Source of the DNA: Berberis thunbergii
Lineage: Eukaryota > Streptophyta > Magnoliopsida > Ranunculales > Berberidaceae
Direction of reading: 5' to 3'
Assembly (NCBI GenBank): GCA_003290165.1
Contig: QNQO01000558.1
Location: 434,001-498,000 of the forward strand
DNA: 64,000 nucleotides
Notes under the pieces: model-generated
Databases searched by the model: none
Told to the model about the DNA's origin: nothing
The model's input: the letters and a program-made list of their open reading frames with translations, nothing else
Part shown: one piece after another, positions 22,697 to 35,887 of the stretch
Layout of the letters: each line of letters begins with the position of its first letter
Numbering within the stretch: the first letter of the stretch is position 1
Translations under genes and position numbers: made by a program

Positions 22697-24586
22697 TTTC
22701 TAGCTTTAATGGGGGCTGTAAATGAGAAGCCAAATACCTGTGAAGTCTCCATATAATATAGAGATGATGAGTTTGGGTATGTTACAGTAAAAAGAGGTGA
22801 TTAAACTAAAATAAAAGTCTTAACTACAGGTTTTTAATCTATGTGATTGTGATAGGTGTAAGGTTCATCTCAACTACCAAAAAATCACTGCTCAACAACT
22901 ACCCAGAATCCTAATTTTTATTGTTTGCATGGTCAGACATAAAATGTGATTCAAGTAATACAGTAATAATAGGAATTTTTTTTTTTTTTTTTTTTGCATA
23001 TAAAGTTAAATCTGTCGACTCTATTGGTTGAGATGGGACCATAGGAAGATGTTAATGGAGTGCAAGTTGAGTCATGCATGGATGTTGATTGAGAGAGATC
23101 TGAAAAAGGTAAGGGACACTTTTGGGGATTCTCATGTGGTAGTAGCTCGCAATTGTAGGATCCATGTGATTTCTTGGTGTAATAGTTTGATAAGATTTAG
23201 TTGGCAGAGTTAATAATAAACAAACCGGAGCCTTTCATTGAAAGTTAGATTGGAGGACATCATTTTTACAAGTACTCCAATCATTCTTCAATTTAAAATT
23301 ATTTGGTTGGGCATGTGATGATGGTTAATTTGTGTGATCATAAACATTAGAGGACCAGGACATGGATAGGGGTACTCTGTCCGTGTGATTGTGTTGAGCA
23401 CTACTACAGCGCACCGGGGTTAGTTTGGTGTTTAGCCTGATGCTACCCCCGTCCATTGAGCCTGGCCTGGCGCGGCCTAACTCTAGAAAAGTTATTGTGT
23501 GATGGAGAGGTCATCCTGAAAGTCAATCTTACAATTTGGTTCTCAGGTGGAAGATTAATTTTTTCTTAAAATGGACATCAATATACCAATTAATTCCCCC
23601 ACCCTCACATTGGAGTTAAAAGGAAAAAAAAACATTATTAAAGATAAATGGAGAATTGAGGTTTAAAATCACCTTCAACCATAGATTTTCTCTCAAAATT
23701 GTAAAAACTATCTACTTTACGAGCAAGAAATATTCTAGTGTATTTAAAAGGTAAAATATGTGTATGCATAGTCACGATTAACCTTCATGAGATGCGGGTC
23801 TCTCTTCCATGTCCAATTACATTTTATGCAACAACATTGAGTGATGGAACCCTGCATCTTACATGACGGAGTACTCATATGTATAATCTTTATATAAAAG
23901 ATTTTGGTTCGCTATTGAGGATCGTAACTATTATGTAGAAATCTAATGGGCCAAATCGATTAAAGTGATTCCATAAAAACAATGAAGGGAAAGAAATGTA
24001 CCTTATGTGAAAGAGCAATAAAACTAAGAATCCACAAGTGGGAGAAGCAAGAGAGTTGAACTTCCTTGTAACAACAAAAGAGAAGATACAAGGCAAAATT
24101 ATTTTAAAGGAAAATGTGGAATTCAGGTCATTTATAACTTAAGAAGAAGATGGTCTGTCAAACTTCAGTTTGAGTTGTATGTGTGTGGTGGAAGAGAAAT
24201 AGCTAGCTGGATTTGCAATTTTGTTGAATGATTGAAATAAATATCTCTCTGTAATTTGAAAGGTGGAGAGAGCTTTACCATTGATTGTTCTTCTAGAGAG
24301 GACAATAAAAAAATCATGCACCTTCTTAGCACTTTTGTATGGACATTGGAAAGTTTGTGGAGATAAAGGACTTGTTGAAAGCTGGAAACTTTGTTTGATT
24401 CTCATACAAAGCCAAGAAGGGAGAATTTCATATTTCAAGTTTCAATGGCTTTTTGTGTTCCAAGAGGTCTTAACTACCACGTGTTAAACGTTGGGTGGCG
24501 CTTGTCATCTTCCCCTTCCATGTTGGTCTTAGTTCACCATTTTTTTTTCCACATTTGTAATGCCAAGTTCATTAAAATGATGCTAT
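22697..24586. other. TPR gene upstream region and intergenic DNA
   Basis: The region next to the TPR ATG should contain its promoter and 5' UTR. A 20-base T run lies at about 22978-22996. The rest shows no credible coding pattern up to the Tat element. Confidence 0.45.
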
Positions 24587-24591
24587 GATAG

Positions 24592-25140
24592 TGATGCATC
24601 CAAATATGTCTTTCTCTGATTTGCAAATCAAGGTTAGATTATTAAAGATCATTTGTTTAGAGATTGAAGGTATTCTGATACTTAAGTCAATCAACTGTGG
24701 AAGAGAATGAATTTGGACGAAATATAGTTATGTAGTGTTTGCGAACTTTGGTGGTATGTCTCCTTTACCTTATATAATATGCGTAATTAACTTTCTGCGT
24801 GACTTAAGCATGTAGGGCGTGATGAGAGGGGACGTTTCTCATAACGGTCTCCTTATTCATTGAGATACGTCCTTGGGGAGTGATTTCAGTCATGACTTGT
24901 CTCATTCATAACGCTTCTCTTTTCGAAGGAAAAAAATATGTTGGGTCTAGGGCTTGGGACTTTGACTTTGTTCATGGTTTATTATTAAAGACCTTTTTGG
25001 GCTTTAATGATCAGGCCTGCCTTTTTAGGCTTCTGGGATTGGACCCGTTATCCGTGTTGACGCCGAAGTGCATGTTCCTTGTGATGGATGATCTTTGTCA
25101 CATGTATGGTCATGATTAGAGAACTATTTGATGTATCATC
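24592..25140 (-). repeat. 3' LTR of the Tat element
   Basis: This is a 549-bp direct repeat of 35330-35882. On the plus strand it begins TGATGCATCCAAATATGTC. The inner edge could be at 25138 (CA end) or 25140, judged from the GATAG duplication. Confidence 0.85.
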
Positions 25141-25499
25141 AGCTACTCTCCATAGTTAGTGGGCATGCTTACATGGCTACTAACTTTTCAGTGGTTGGCC
25201 TTTTGAATTCATCATTGTTTTTCTGCATTGCATTAAATGTCGTCAACAACTGTCAATCCAGTTTCTATTCTACTACTCCATTAGTCTTTTCGTTACAACG
25301 TAATTTTTGGATTTCATGCACCCATCATGTCTTGCACGGTTTCCCATTAGTTTTATTTTCATTTCACAACCCTATAAAAGGGTGGCGGAGATCTGTGTTA
25401 TCTTCATTACACTATCTCCATTTTCATCACTCATTTTTCCTTATTTCCTTCATTTACTGTATTGTCAAACTCTTTTTCATGGTTGTCAACAAAACTCTT

Positions 25500-28053
25500 T
25501 AGTGATGATAAACTAGCCATCTATGAGGCATTTTTTGAGCCTATGCAGGCAACGCAATAGACTTTGGACTATATTCGTCGGGCGTTTTCTATTCTGTCTG
25601 ACTTGGAGCTTGTTTTTCCCAGAAAGGATGACAACCCTGCTTGTCCGGAGCTTGGTTACATTACACTTTACCCTGGAATGTTCAAGCCCGGGCTTCGATT
25701 TCCAGTTCTAGAGATCTTCTAGGCTTATTTGGATTTTGTTGGTATCCACCCTGCTCAAATGGGTCCCAACGGCTGGACGGTAATGGTTGGAACCATGGTG
25801 AGAGCCGTGCAGTCCGATATTTCTTTAAATGAAAAGACTTTACACTTCGTGGTGACGTTTAAGGTCAACACGAATTGTGTTTGCTTTTTTCATTCGCCTA
25901 CTTGTTTGGGGAAACCGAATGATGATTATAGGTTCTAGGCAAGGCCTTGGTTTTATGCTTCCATGAAGTCTGGGTATTTCATACTTGACACTAGGCCCAT
26001 TCTGGGGACATTCAGGGAGCCCAGGAAATGGAATGATTTGTATCTAACTGACGCGGAGGAGGAAGTGAGGAAACAATTCCTCTTGTTTCATTAGAAGAGT
26101 TTTTCAAGTCAGATGTCGTTGAAGGGAGTGGTTTGTACAGTCTAAACATTTTGGAGCATTTTTTTTGTTCTTGAAAATTGTAACTCTGACATCACTGTTG
26201 CCCATGGTGGCTCTTTTGTTGTTTTTGATGAGGCGGAGGGAAGTAATGCTTCTGCTAGCATTAGTGATGCTAGTGTTGATGGGAAAGTGATCTCCACCGA
26301 GAAAGTTACGGATTTCACTACTCCTGTTGTCATTGGTGGTGATGGTCTGACCACCAGGAATATGAAGGCTCCTAGACCTGCTGGCTCGTCGAAGAGGTTG
26401 GTTATGACTGAATTGGTTAGTCTTGGTCGTCCTTTAAAGTAGAAGAGGCATGTTGGTTCTACTCCTAGGACTGTTCGGACTGCTCCTCCTCCAACTTCTT
26501 CTGGTAAGGATGATGAAGACGATGCTTGTCTTGCTGCTCAGAAAACTGAAAAACTTGATCAGGCCGTGGAGAGAAGTAAGGTTGAAGTCTTTCATTCGTT
26601 AAGTGAGTACGAGAAAACCCTTTTTTCTACTGCTGGCGGGTCCGATCTCAGTAAGGTTTCAGATGATGATGTTTGTGTCATTATAAATAAGATGACACAA
26701 CTTGCAATGGAACAGTCTTGGAATCCGAATAATGAGAATACCCTGGCTGACTTTGAGCATAATCTTGCCTTTGGTGAGGTTGAAGTTGACCGTGGTCAGA
26801 GCTCCAATCCTCTTCCTCCTTCTCGTCTTGCTGACCTGAAGCTCGCCCCATGCTGCTTTGAAGAAGAAAGGTTAGAGTGGTGTTTATGTCATCACCGAAG
26901 TTACGATCGTCAACCTGGTGATAAGGGGTGAAGCTTCAATTCTTCTGGACCCCATTATTCTTCATCCACGGATCAATTGGAAGGAGCATGTTCCTAGAAA
27001 GATATGTATCAATACGGATGAGACTTTCTATTGGTACCCAAAGACGAACATGCAGGATAGTGCACGTAACCACGTCAACTCGTGGCACAAGTGGTTGATG
27101 GAAAAAGCCTTTGTGCTAGTGCGTCCACTTAGAGACCATATTGACAAAGATGTCAAGTGGATTATGGAGCAGTTGTTGCAGTTTTTTTATTGCGGTATGA
27201 GTACCAGGCTGCTCGTGATCATGTGTCGGTAAAGAAAATGGTGGAACAACTGTTGTAGATTTTTAGCGCTTAATTTGAAGTAGATATGCTTCAAAGCTTG
27301 TTGTGACGAAGGAGGAAATGGATCGCTTGCGGGGGCGATTGGCTACTGTTAAAAGTAAGTTGTTCAGTGAGAAGGTTGCTCGTGATCAGGCAGTACGTAT
27401 TGCTGACAAACAGTTTTCGTGTCGTAAAACTACTGATGAACGAGTTGATCAGCTTGCGACAGAACTTTCTTTCATTAAAGAACAACTTGTTGGGAGAGAA
27501 ATGGTGAGGAGCAAACTTTGGATAAGCTTTCTGGAGTTGACGAGGAACTTGAATGGACTAAGCAAGAACTTTCTGCACTTCGAAGAAGGCTGAGGCTACT
27601 GTAGCTGCAATAGAGTGAACTAAGATTGTCAATGGTAGGGTTGAAATCATCGACAATATTGAGTCGGAGGAGGGTTGGGATGTGTCAAAATATCATGCCA
27701 AACCTGATCAAGTCTTTGAGGATGTTCCTTATTCGTCCGAGGACGAGGAAGAACCTGATCTGAATCCTCCAAGTGATGAGGTTGATTATGGTCAAGCGTC
27801 TTCTTCTCTTACCAATCCTACCACTGTCGACAAGGCCTTGTCTCCTCCGACTATCCCTGTTGATGAAGATAGAACTCCACCATCGTTTGCTCCTATTATT
27901 GAAGAAGAAGCTTCATATCCTTCAAAAGACAAGACTCCATCTCCTACTGCTGACAATGTTCGACCTCATCCAATTGTCCTTGCTAGTGATGATTTAATTA
28001 CCTCCTCTCCAACTATTGTTGTTGTAACTTCCTTCCCCGATGTAATAAATTAG
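25500..28053 (+). pseudogene. Antisense ORF of the Tat element (putative gypsy-type transposon protein)
   Basis: It is encoded opposite to gag-pol, in the 3' region of the element. Segments read LGYITLYPGMFKPGLRFPV, VGIHPAQMGPNGWTVMVGTM, then FYASMKSGYFILDTRPI and EPRKWNDLYLTDAEEEV. These match the plant domain usually named putative gypsy-type transposon (Transposase_28). After it come a Ser/Pro/acidic segment, a coiled-coil-like stretch (27303-27590, RGRLATVKSKLFSEKVARDQ) and an acidic/Pro-rich tail ending at 28053. In-frame stops (for example at 25726, 25936, 26092 and 26139) break it. The role of this protein in Tat elements is unknown. It is probably captured host-derived coding DNA. Confidence 0.72.
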
Positions 28054-28399
28054 ATCGTTAATGAATACTTCTTTGATATTTGTGTGTTTTTTGTTGCTCT
28101 ATCTTCCTTTTCATAATAAACGTTGTTCGATTTATATTCTGTTCTGATAGATACTTTAGTCTTGACTTTGATTTAGAAGTTGTAGTAGACGTAATTTGGC
28201 TTTAACGTCTAGGCTAACTCTGTGGTGTAGACGTTCTTGTCTACCTTGTTACTTTATACTTGTATAATTCTATGAATGTGGACTTGGTAATCCTTCTCGA
28301 ACAAGCTCTTGTTTTTGTCTTAGTTTTTTGAACTGGATATCTGGATTGACGCTATGGTCCATGTTGGTTGAATATACTTTCTTGTCCGAACACAAATAT

Positions 28400-29235
28400 T
28401 TTTAACTTAGACACTTAATCTGACTTGGTTGTCCTGACTAGTTCTAATATGCTTTTTGTCCATCATGCCGATCGAATAAGGAGATTTGTAAGTAAGTCTG
28501 ACTTGAATGTCCTGACTAGTTTGGTACACTTTGTGGTCCGACATGGTGATCATACCAATAGGTTTTTAGGAAGTCTAACTTTAATGTCCTGACTAATATT
28601 TGATATATCTCGTGATATGACATGATGATCGGACCAAAGATTTTGATTATGTCTGACCTAAATGTCCTGACTAACTTGATATTTTTTGTTATCCGACATT
28701 ATGATCTGACCAGAAAACTATCTTAAGTCTGACTTGTATGTCTTGACTAATTTGATATTTTTCATGGTTCAACATGATGATCAGACCAGAAAATTTGATT
28801 AAGTATGACTTGCATGCCATGACTTATTAAATACACTCCTTGAACCGACATGTTGATCGCACCAGAAGTTTTATAAGTAAGTCTGACTTATATGTCCAGA
28901 CTTATTGAGTACACTCCTTAGTCCGACTTGATGATCGGTCCAAAAGATTTATAAGTAAGTATGACTCGTAAGTTCTGACTTATTGAGTACACTCCTTGGT
29001 CCAACATGATGATCAGACCAGAATATTTATAAGTAAATATGACTCCTATATCCTGACTTATTGAGTACACTAATTGGTCCGACATGATGATTGGACCAGA
29101 AGATTTTTAAGTAACTTCCTAGTCCGACTTTGATGTCCTGACTGGATTAGAATACTTTGTGGTCTAACATGGTGATCGGATCAGAAGATTTATAAATAAA
29201 TTCCTAGTCCGACTTTGATGTTCTAATTGGATTAG
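28400..29235. repeat. Tandem array in the Tat 3' region
   Basis: About nine to eleven degenerate units of ~75-90 bp each contain GGTCCGACATGATGATCGG, then AGAAGATTTATAAGTAAG and TCTGACTTGAATGTCCTGAC. The core GATGATC recurs at roughly 28540, 28624, 28708, 28790, 28862, 28930, 29010, 29085 and 29165. Arrays in this position are common in Tat elements. Confidence 0.8.
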
Positions 29236-29346
29236 ATTACTAGAGCAAGAAACAAGAGATTATTGGAATGTGGAAGTTTATTGATAATACATTTTCAAGT
29301 GTTCGACATTCCATGGTTTTTTGAGTTGTTCTTCATTCGAATTTTC

Positions 29347-29936
29347 CAGTTTCTAAAAATCGTCCTAGGCGCTAGGCATTAGAGAAACGCCCAGATTAAT
29401 GGCTGGGCGAGTTTTATTTTATTTTATTTTTTAATAAGGTTGATTGTGTTCTTATTTTATTTTTCTTTCCTCTTTTTTGGAAATAAACTATTTAATTGTT
29501 TTTTATTCAATATATGTCTGAATGTAGCAAAGGATGATTACTTAATGGAATTCTCAAAAGATCTGCCGGTACCAATTTTAGTAATGTAGATTTTATCAAA
29601 CATGACTGAGGTCATTCATGCAATTTGAAGAAAAATAAAAGAGTAGGTTTGGATATTTGTCTACAAATTAAACTTTGTATAAAGTACCCATCATTACCAA
29701 CTTCAGTCATTTGAGTTTTAATAAATTTTGTTCACGATTGTTAATTTTTCATGTTTTTAAATTTTGCATATGTATTGGCATTAAATTGGATGTAATTGAT
29801 AAGGTATTATGCTTAAATTTTGTAAATTATTAAAGTTATAATACAAAACCTAAGACCGCGTAGATGTCACCTAGGCCCCTAGGTGTTAGGAACTTGTTCG
29901 TCGTCCACCCACCACCTAGTGCTTTTTAGAACACTG
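29347..29936. mobile_element. hAT-type MITE, copy 2 (uninterrupted)
   Basis: This 590-bp element has termini CAGTTTCTAAAAATCG and CTTTTTAGAACACTG. A perfect 8-bp duplication, GAATTTTC, lies at 29339-29346 and 29937-29944. It aligns along its whole length, in reverse, with 7379-8809 minus that copy's insert. It sits in the 3' region of the Tat element and so arrived later than that element. Confidence 0.9.
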
Positions 29937-30219
29937 GAATTTTCGAACCAATATGTTCCTGGTCTATTGATTTTTACCACTTTGTGTGGTCATTCCCAAT
30001 TTGGATTCAATTTTTTCGCACCCGGTTCTTTCGTGTTGAGCTGGATCTTTTTGAGTGCCCAAACACCGATTTTGAATGTGCAGGGTTTGACTTTTTTTTA
30101 ATTGTAATAACTGGCCATTTTCTGTTGGTAGGGCGCGACTTTGATTGAAGCTTTGTCTTGTCTTTCATCGAGAATGTCTAGTCTAACACACAATGCTTCA
30201 TTGTTGCCTTCTACTAGAA

Positions 30220-33200
30220 CTCTTCAATTTTGAAAGTTGGCATGCCAATCTCTACCGGTACCATTGCCTCGGATCCGTAGGCCAAGGTAAATGGTGTTCC
30301 TCCAGTCAGAGTTTTATTTGTTGTCCTATAGGCTCAAAGGATGTCTGGCAGTTTAGACACCCATAATCATTTTGATACTTCGAGTTTTTTCTTGATTGCT
30401 TCCAGGATTGTTTGGTTTCACTTCTGCTTGTTCGTTGGCTTTGTAGATGAACAGGTGCACAAAAGTGGTGTTTGATGCTCAAGTTTTTTGCACAACTTTT
30501 TGGCTTTTTTGCATTCGAATTGGGTTTCATTGTCAGTAACAATCACTCTGTGGATTTTGAATCTACATATGACATCCTTCCATAAAACGTTTTTGATCTG
30601 AGCTTCTCCTATCTTTGCCAGTGGTTCCACTTCTACCCACTTAGTGATGTAGTCTACTGCTACAATGAGGAACTTTTTTCTATTGGATTTGGAAATGGGC
30701 CTAAAATGTCCATTCCCCATTGTGCGAATGATCATAGACTACTCATTGGGATTAGGTTTTGTCCTAACATGTGTGTACGGAGCAAATCATTCACATGTTC
30801 GAACTAATTCATTTGCATCTTGTTGCATTGTCGGTGAGTAGTATCCCAATGTTAAAGCTTTGTGAGCTATTGTTCTGCCTCCTGGATGATTCTTTCATAT
30901 GTTGAAATGAATTTCTTGTAAAATGTAGTCTGGGTGAAAGGCATCTTAGTAGAGAACCAGTGGCAGATCTCTTGTAAAGTCTGTTGTTAATCAGTATGTA
31001 TTGTGTTGTTCTATTTCATAGCTTACGGGTCTCCATCTTATCTGTTGGTAGTGCCATGTTTTGTATGTACGCCAAGATTGGAGTTGTCCAAGTGTTTTCT
31101 TGATCTGTTGTACGCATTTAGTGTGTTTGGTTCCAGAATTGAGCTTTCTTGTATTGTAATTAGTGGATTTTCAGTTTCCTCAACACGTGATGCTTATTTA
31201 GCCAAGTTGTCAGCTCTCTAGTTTTTCGTTCTTGCGTTTTGTTGAACGGTGATTGCTTTGAAGCTTTCAATCAATTCGCTTTGTCTTTTGATGATATGCT
31301 TTCATCCGTGCATCTTTCACTTGGAATTTGCCGCTCAATTGGTTGACCATCAATTTGGAGTCAGTGAAAACGTTGCTTTCTTTTATTCCAAGGTGTTTGG
31401 CCAGCTGTAATTCGGTTATTACTGCTTCATACTCAGCTTCGTTGTTTGAGGCTTTGAAACTGAATTTTATGCCCTTTTCCAATGTCACTCTTTTCTGAGT
31501 TGTGCAGAGTTATTACAGTTCCGCTCCCCTTCTCGTTGGATGCTCTGTCACAACGCATGATCCATTTTGAGTATTGGGTTCAACAGTTTCTTGCTTCTTA
31601 TTGATGTTTGGCTGATGCTCGTTACTACCCGTGAATTCAGCGATGAAGTTTGCTAATGTCTAAGCTTTTATTGTGGTCTTGAGATTATAGCTGATGTCGA
31701 ACTGGCCGAGCTCTACTGCCCATTTTACCATTCTTCCAGAAAATTTGGCTTATGTAGTACGCATTGAAGTGGTTGTTCTATCATGACAGTGATGGGGTGG
31801 GCCTGGAAGTATGGTCGTTGTTTTCTGGAAGATACGACCAGGGCCAGTGCTAATATATCCAGAGATGGGTAGTTAACTTTTGCATCCGCAAATGTTGTGC
31901 TGACCTAATATACTGGCTTATGTGTATCGTTCTCTTTGCGAATCAGTGCTAAGCTGACTGTGTGCTCGAATACTGAAAAATACAAGTATAGTGTCTTGTC
32001 TGATTTTGGCTTTGATAATAGTTCAGTGCTCCATGCCTTCAGGCTTTGGAAAGTCTGTTCACATTCTTCATTCCATTTGAACATTTTGTTCCCTTTCAAA
32101 ATCTTGAAGAAGGGAAGGCATTTGTATGATGATCCTAAAATGAACATGTTCAATGTTGTTATCCTGCCGTTACGGCTTTGTACACCTTTGATATTGGTAG
32201 GCGATTGCATGTTGAGAAGAACTTGTATCTGTTTTGGATCAGCTTTGATCCTTCTCTGATTGACCATGTACCAGAGGAACTTGTCCGATTCTACTCTGAA
32301 CATACATTTTTCTGGGTTCAGCCTGATTCTACTCTAAACATACATAGTTATGGGTTTAGCTTTATTTTGTACTTGTGGAGTTGAAAGAAGGTTTGTTGAA
32401 GGTATTTGATGTGGTCATCCTTACATAAGTTCTTGACTAGCATGTCATCAGTGTACACCTCCATGGTCTGGCCAATCCGATATCTAAATATTATGTTCAC
32501 AAGACGTTGGTACGTAGCTTCCGCATTCTTTAGTCCGAATGACATCACTCGGTAACAATACATATATCTTTCTATTATGAAAGATGTTTTCTCTTGATCC
32601 GGTGAATGCATTTGTATCTGATTGTAACCAGAATATTCGCCCATAAAGCTTAAAGTATGTGTTCGGAGGTGGCTTTCAGTAACTGACCTATATGTGGAAG
32701 TGGAAAACTATTTTTTGGGCAGGATTTATTGAGTGTTGTGTAGTCCATGCATACCGTCCATTTTTTGTTCTTCTTCTTGACTAAAACTGTATTGGCCAGC
32801 CAACCTAGGTAGTGGGATTCCTTGATCACCCCTGCATTTAATAAGCGATGCACCTCATCGTTGATGGCTTGGTTACGTTATGGGGCAACTGACCTTCTTT
32901 TTTGTCGGACTGGCTTCTAATTCGGGTTGACTTTCAACCCGTGAGTGATGAAGGATGGGTCAATGCCCACCATGTCCTTCATTATCCAGGTGAAGACGTC
33001 TTGGTTATCCTTCAGCAATTGGATCAGTTGTTTGGCCAGCTCCGGGTGAAGTTTTGTGCCTATCCGAACTGTTTTATTCCCTTCTTCATCGTCAAGATGG
33101 ATCAATATTGTTTCTTCTTCTGATTAGCTAGTATTCGGCCTTCCTCTTGGACTAGTTGGAGCTGCATTATCCTCTAGGAGGCCATGATCCATTTTTGGTT

Positions 33201-34900
33201 GATCGGGCAGCTGTGATGGCTCTTCTGGTCTCCTGTGATTGCTATTTGTTAAGGGTTTTCATTGTTGCGTAATGGCATTCACGTGCAACCGACTAATCTT
33301 CTTTGATGACCCCAATGTCCTCACTAATGTGATACTTCAAACATTGGTGCATGCTGGAAAATATTGCACTCATTTCATGTAGCCAAGGTCTTCCTAGAAG
33401 CATATTGTATGCTGATGGCGTGTCAACAATGAAGAAGTTTGTTAGCAGGACTCGTTGTTTACCTGGCGCTCCTACCATGACTAGTAATCAGATTAGTTCG
33501 AGTGGGTGACATTGTTCACCACTTCGTTGAAATGCACTTTGTGGAATGCCATCAGAAATAGAAGGTTGGTCTAGCTTCCTGCGTCGATCAACACTCTTTT
33601 GACCTCCCACTTGGTTATAGACACTGAAATCACTAGTGCGTCATTATGGGGAAATGAACTCCCTGTGCATCTTTCTCTAAAAAGGTGAGAGTTGGGGATC
33701 AATTCTTGTGCGTTGAGCGGGAAGGTTCGATTGTTGTATTTTTGTCCATAAGTCCCGAATGGATCACTTTCGTGATCGATTAGATCATTCCTTTTCTGTG
33801 GCTACACCATGTAAGACGTATATAAGTTCTTTGGATTGTTCATTTGACCTTGCGATGGTGTTCGCTTTCTCTTTTCCTTTGGACTGTTTGTCTCTTAGCC
33901 CAACAAATTCACCAAGTCGTACTCTCTGGATCCAATACTCAATTTCATTATTTAAGTTGTAGCAGTATTCAATATCATGTCTGTGGTCCTAATGGAACAA
34001 ACAATATTTGTTCTTATCTTGTTCGGTCGAATCTTCCATTAGTTTGAATGGCCATTTGATGTCCTCCCAATTTTCCATGGACTTCAGGATAGTTGCCAGA
34101 TTCGTTTTTAGAGCAGTGAACAGTTATGCTTCGTGTTGACAAAGTGTGTTGACTGTTCATGTCTGACTCTTTTGGATTGTAGCTTTTCGAGTTCATGTTT
34201 GCTGAATTCGGACCTGATGTTGGTTGGATGCCTTTTGGATTGATCGTTGTTCCCCCGGCCTATCATTCCTCTGTCATTCCTATCTTTTTTCTCGATTCGT
34301 TGGGAAATACTTTTTCTCATACTAGTTTTTCCTCTTGGTGGCCCACATCTCCTCTAAAGTGATGTATTTTTTAGCATTTTTTCAGCAAGGTCACCATATC
34401 CTTGGAGGATCCAGGTTCAAAGAGTTTAAAATGGTCTTCCCTTCAGTCTGAAAATGAAAGTGGTTATAGTTGTGTCATCATTGTATCCATCAATCATGGT
34501 TAGCTCATAAGTGAAACACGTAAAATATTCCTTGAGAGTCTCATCAGATTTTTGCTTGATGTGAAGCAAATAATGAGGGCCCTTTCTGATCCGTTGACTG
34601 CCAATGAACATTGTGATAAAGGGCATAGCCAATGCTTGGAAAGAATCTATCGATCTAGGCAAAAGACTATTGAACCAACTCATTACCATGGACGTGAGGC
34701 TAGTCGAAAAGGTTATGCACATGATGGAATTCGTGCTTTCTTTTAGTGTCATCATAAGTTTCAAATTTTGGCGAAGTGAACTTTTTCGGCAGAGGAGTTT
34801 TCATGATAGAGTCGGAGAAGGGTGGCCTGGCCAACTAGTAAAGCATATTGGGATATGTAAGTCCAATCCTAATTAATGGAATCTGTGGAAGAACTCCATC
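30220..34900 (-). pseudogene. Tat gag-pol relic with dual RNase H
   Basis: Blocks appear in order on the minus strand. Gag is at 34764-34426 (MVMSWFNSLLPRSIDSF, SDETLKEYFTCF), with a basic tail at 34320-34014. Protease is at 33478-33293 (FFIVDTPSAYNMLLGRPWLH). RT is at 32853-32348 (WTVCMDYTTLNKSCPKNSFP, SFGLKNAEATYQRLVN); its active site reads VYTDDMLVK, so the usual YxDD is kept as YTDD. The first RNase H is at 32303-31905. A second, archaeal/plant-type RNase H is at about 31720-31267 (FDISYNLKTTIKA, ASNNEAEYEAVITELQLAK, VFTDSKLMVNQLSG). Integrase is at about 30960-30220 (VDYITKWVEVEPLA, HRVIVTDNETQF, LAYGSEAMVPVEIGMP). Numerous frameshifts and stops make it non-functional. The dual RNase H is diagnostic for the Tat lineage. 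Confidence 0.87.
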
Positions 34901-35329
34901 AGTCTGGGATCCATCTCCTTGAGGTTCACTTCCTTTGAAGTTCATTTTCTAAAGCTCAGCAGAAGCTTCTTGGTTTGCGAAATTTTATGTTCTTGTTTTT
35001 TTTTTTTTTTTTTACCATTTTAGCTAGATAAGCCATCTAGGCCAAAAGTTGTTCCACATGAGGATTTGTTATTGTACCCCCAAGTGTATGGGTTTGTTAG
35101 GCCACCATATCTTGTGGTGGTACTGCACTACCTTGTATATCGGTTCTCCCGATGTTGGACTTGGGATATGCCTACTCAATAATTTAGTTTCACTGGTGAA
35201 AAGATTGCCTTGATTGTTGCTAAGCTGAGAATTTGTAGGAGGTTCAATTTGTATTAAATCTTTTTGTTTCTAATTTGTGCTAAAGAAACTACCAACAAAA
35301 CATTTTTTCTAAAAGAAATGGCGCAAAAC

Positions 35330-35882
35330 TAATGTGTCCAAATATGTCATTCTAGAGATATGACTTGCCAAACAAAGTTAGATTGCCAAATACCACATGT
35401 TTGATAGCCGAAGGCACTCCAATGCTTAAGTCAATTAACTATGGGAGAAAATGAATTTGGATAGAGTATAATTATGTTGTGTTTGATACCTTTAGTGGAA
35501 TGTGCCCTTTACCTTATATAATGTGCACAATTAACTCTTTGCGTGACTTAAGCATGTAGGACGTGATGAGGGGAGATGTTTCTAACAACGGTCTCCTCCA
35601 TTGAGATATGTCCTTGGAGGAGTGATTCCCATCATGACTTATCTTCTTCGTAACATCTTTCTTCTCTAAGGGAAGAGATCCATTGGGTCTGAGGTTTGGG
35701 CCTTTGACTTTATTCATGGCTTATTATTAAAGGCCTCTTTAGGCTTTAATGACCGAGCCTGCCTCTTTGGAGTTCTGGGACAGGACCTGTTATCCGTGTT
35801 AAGATCGAAGTGTCTGTTTCTCGTGATAGATGATCTTTGCCACGTGTACGATCATGCTTAAAGGACTATTTGATGTGTCATC
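35330..35882 (-). repeat. 5' LTR of the Tat element
   Basis: This ~553-bp direct repeat of 24592-25140 has scattered substitutions and small indels along its length, so the insertion is not recent. On the minus strand it begins next to the GATAG flank and ends at the decayed primer site. Confidence 0.85.
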
Positions 35883-35887
35883 GATAG

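Larger units (their letters stand above)
24592..35882 (-). mobile_element. Tat-lineage Ty3/Gypsy retrotransposon (11.3 kb, minus strand)
   Basis: LTRs of ~550 bp lie at 24592-25140 and 35330-35882. The 5-bp duplication GATAG is on both outer sides (24587-24591 and 35883-35887). Protein relics on the minus strand run gag, protease, RT, RNase H, a second RNase H and integrase from ~34.9 to 30.2 kb, so the right LTR is the 5' LTR. Next to it, minus-strand GTTTTGCGCCATTTC is a decayed match to the tRNA-Asp primer site TGGCGCCGTTGCC used by many Tat/Athila elements. A long 3' region (25.1-30.1 kb) carries an antisense ORF and a tandem array, both hallmarks of plant Tat elements. A hAT MITE is inserted at 29347. 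Many stops show that it is inactive. Confidence 0.88.

Noticed and set aside
24880..25516. Plus-strand frames just inside the left LTR of the Tat element
   Set aside because: They overlap LTR and untranslated sequence. Only the part from about 25500 onward shows the Transposase_28-like domain.
28400..29235. Regularly spaced repeats considered as CRISPR-like
   Set aside because: This is a plant retrotransposon region. Units are diverged and contiguous, without conserved short repeats separated by unique spacers.
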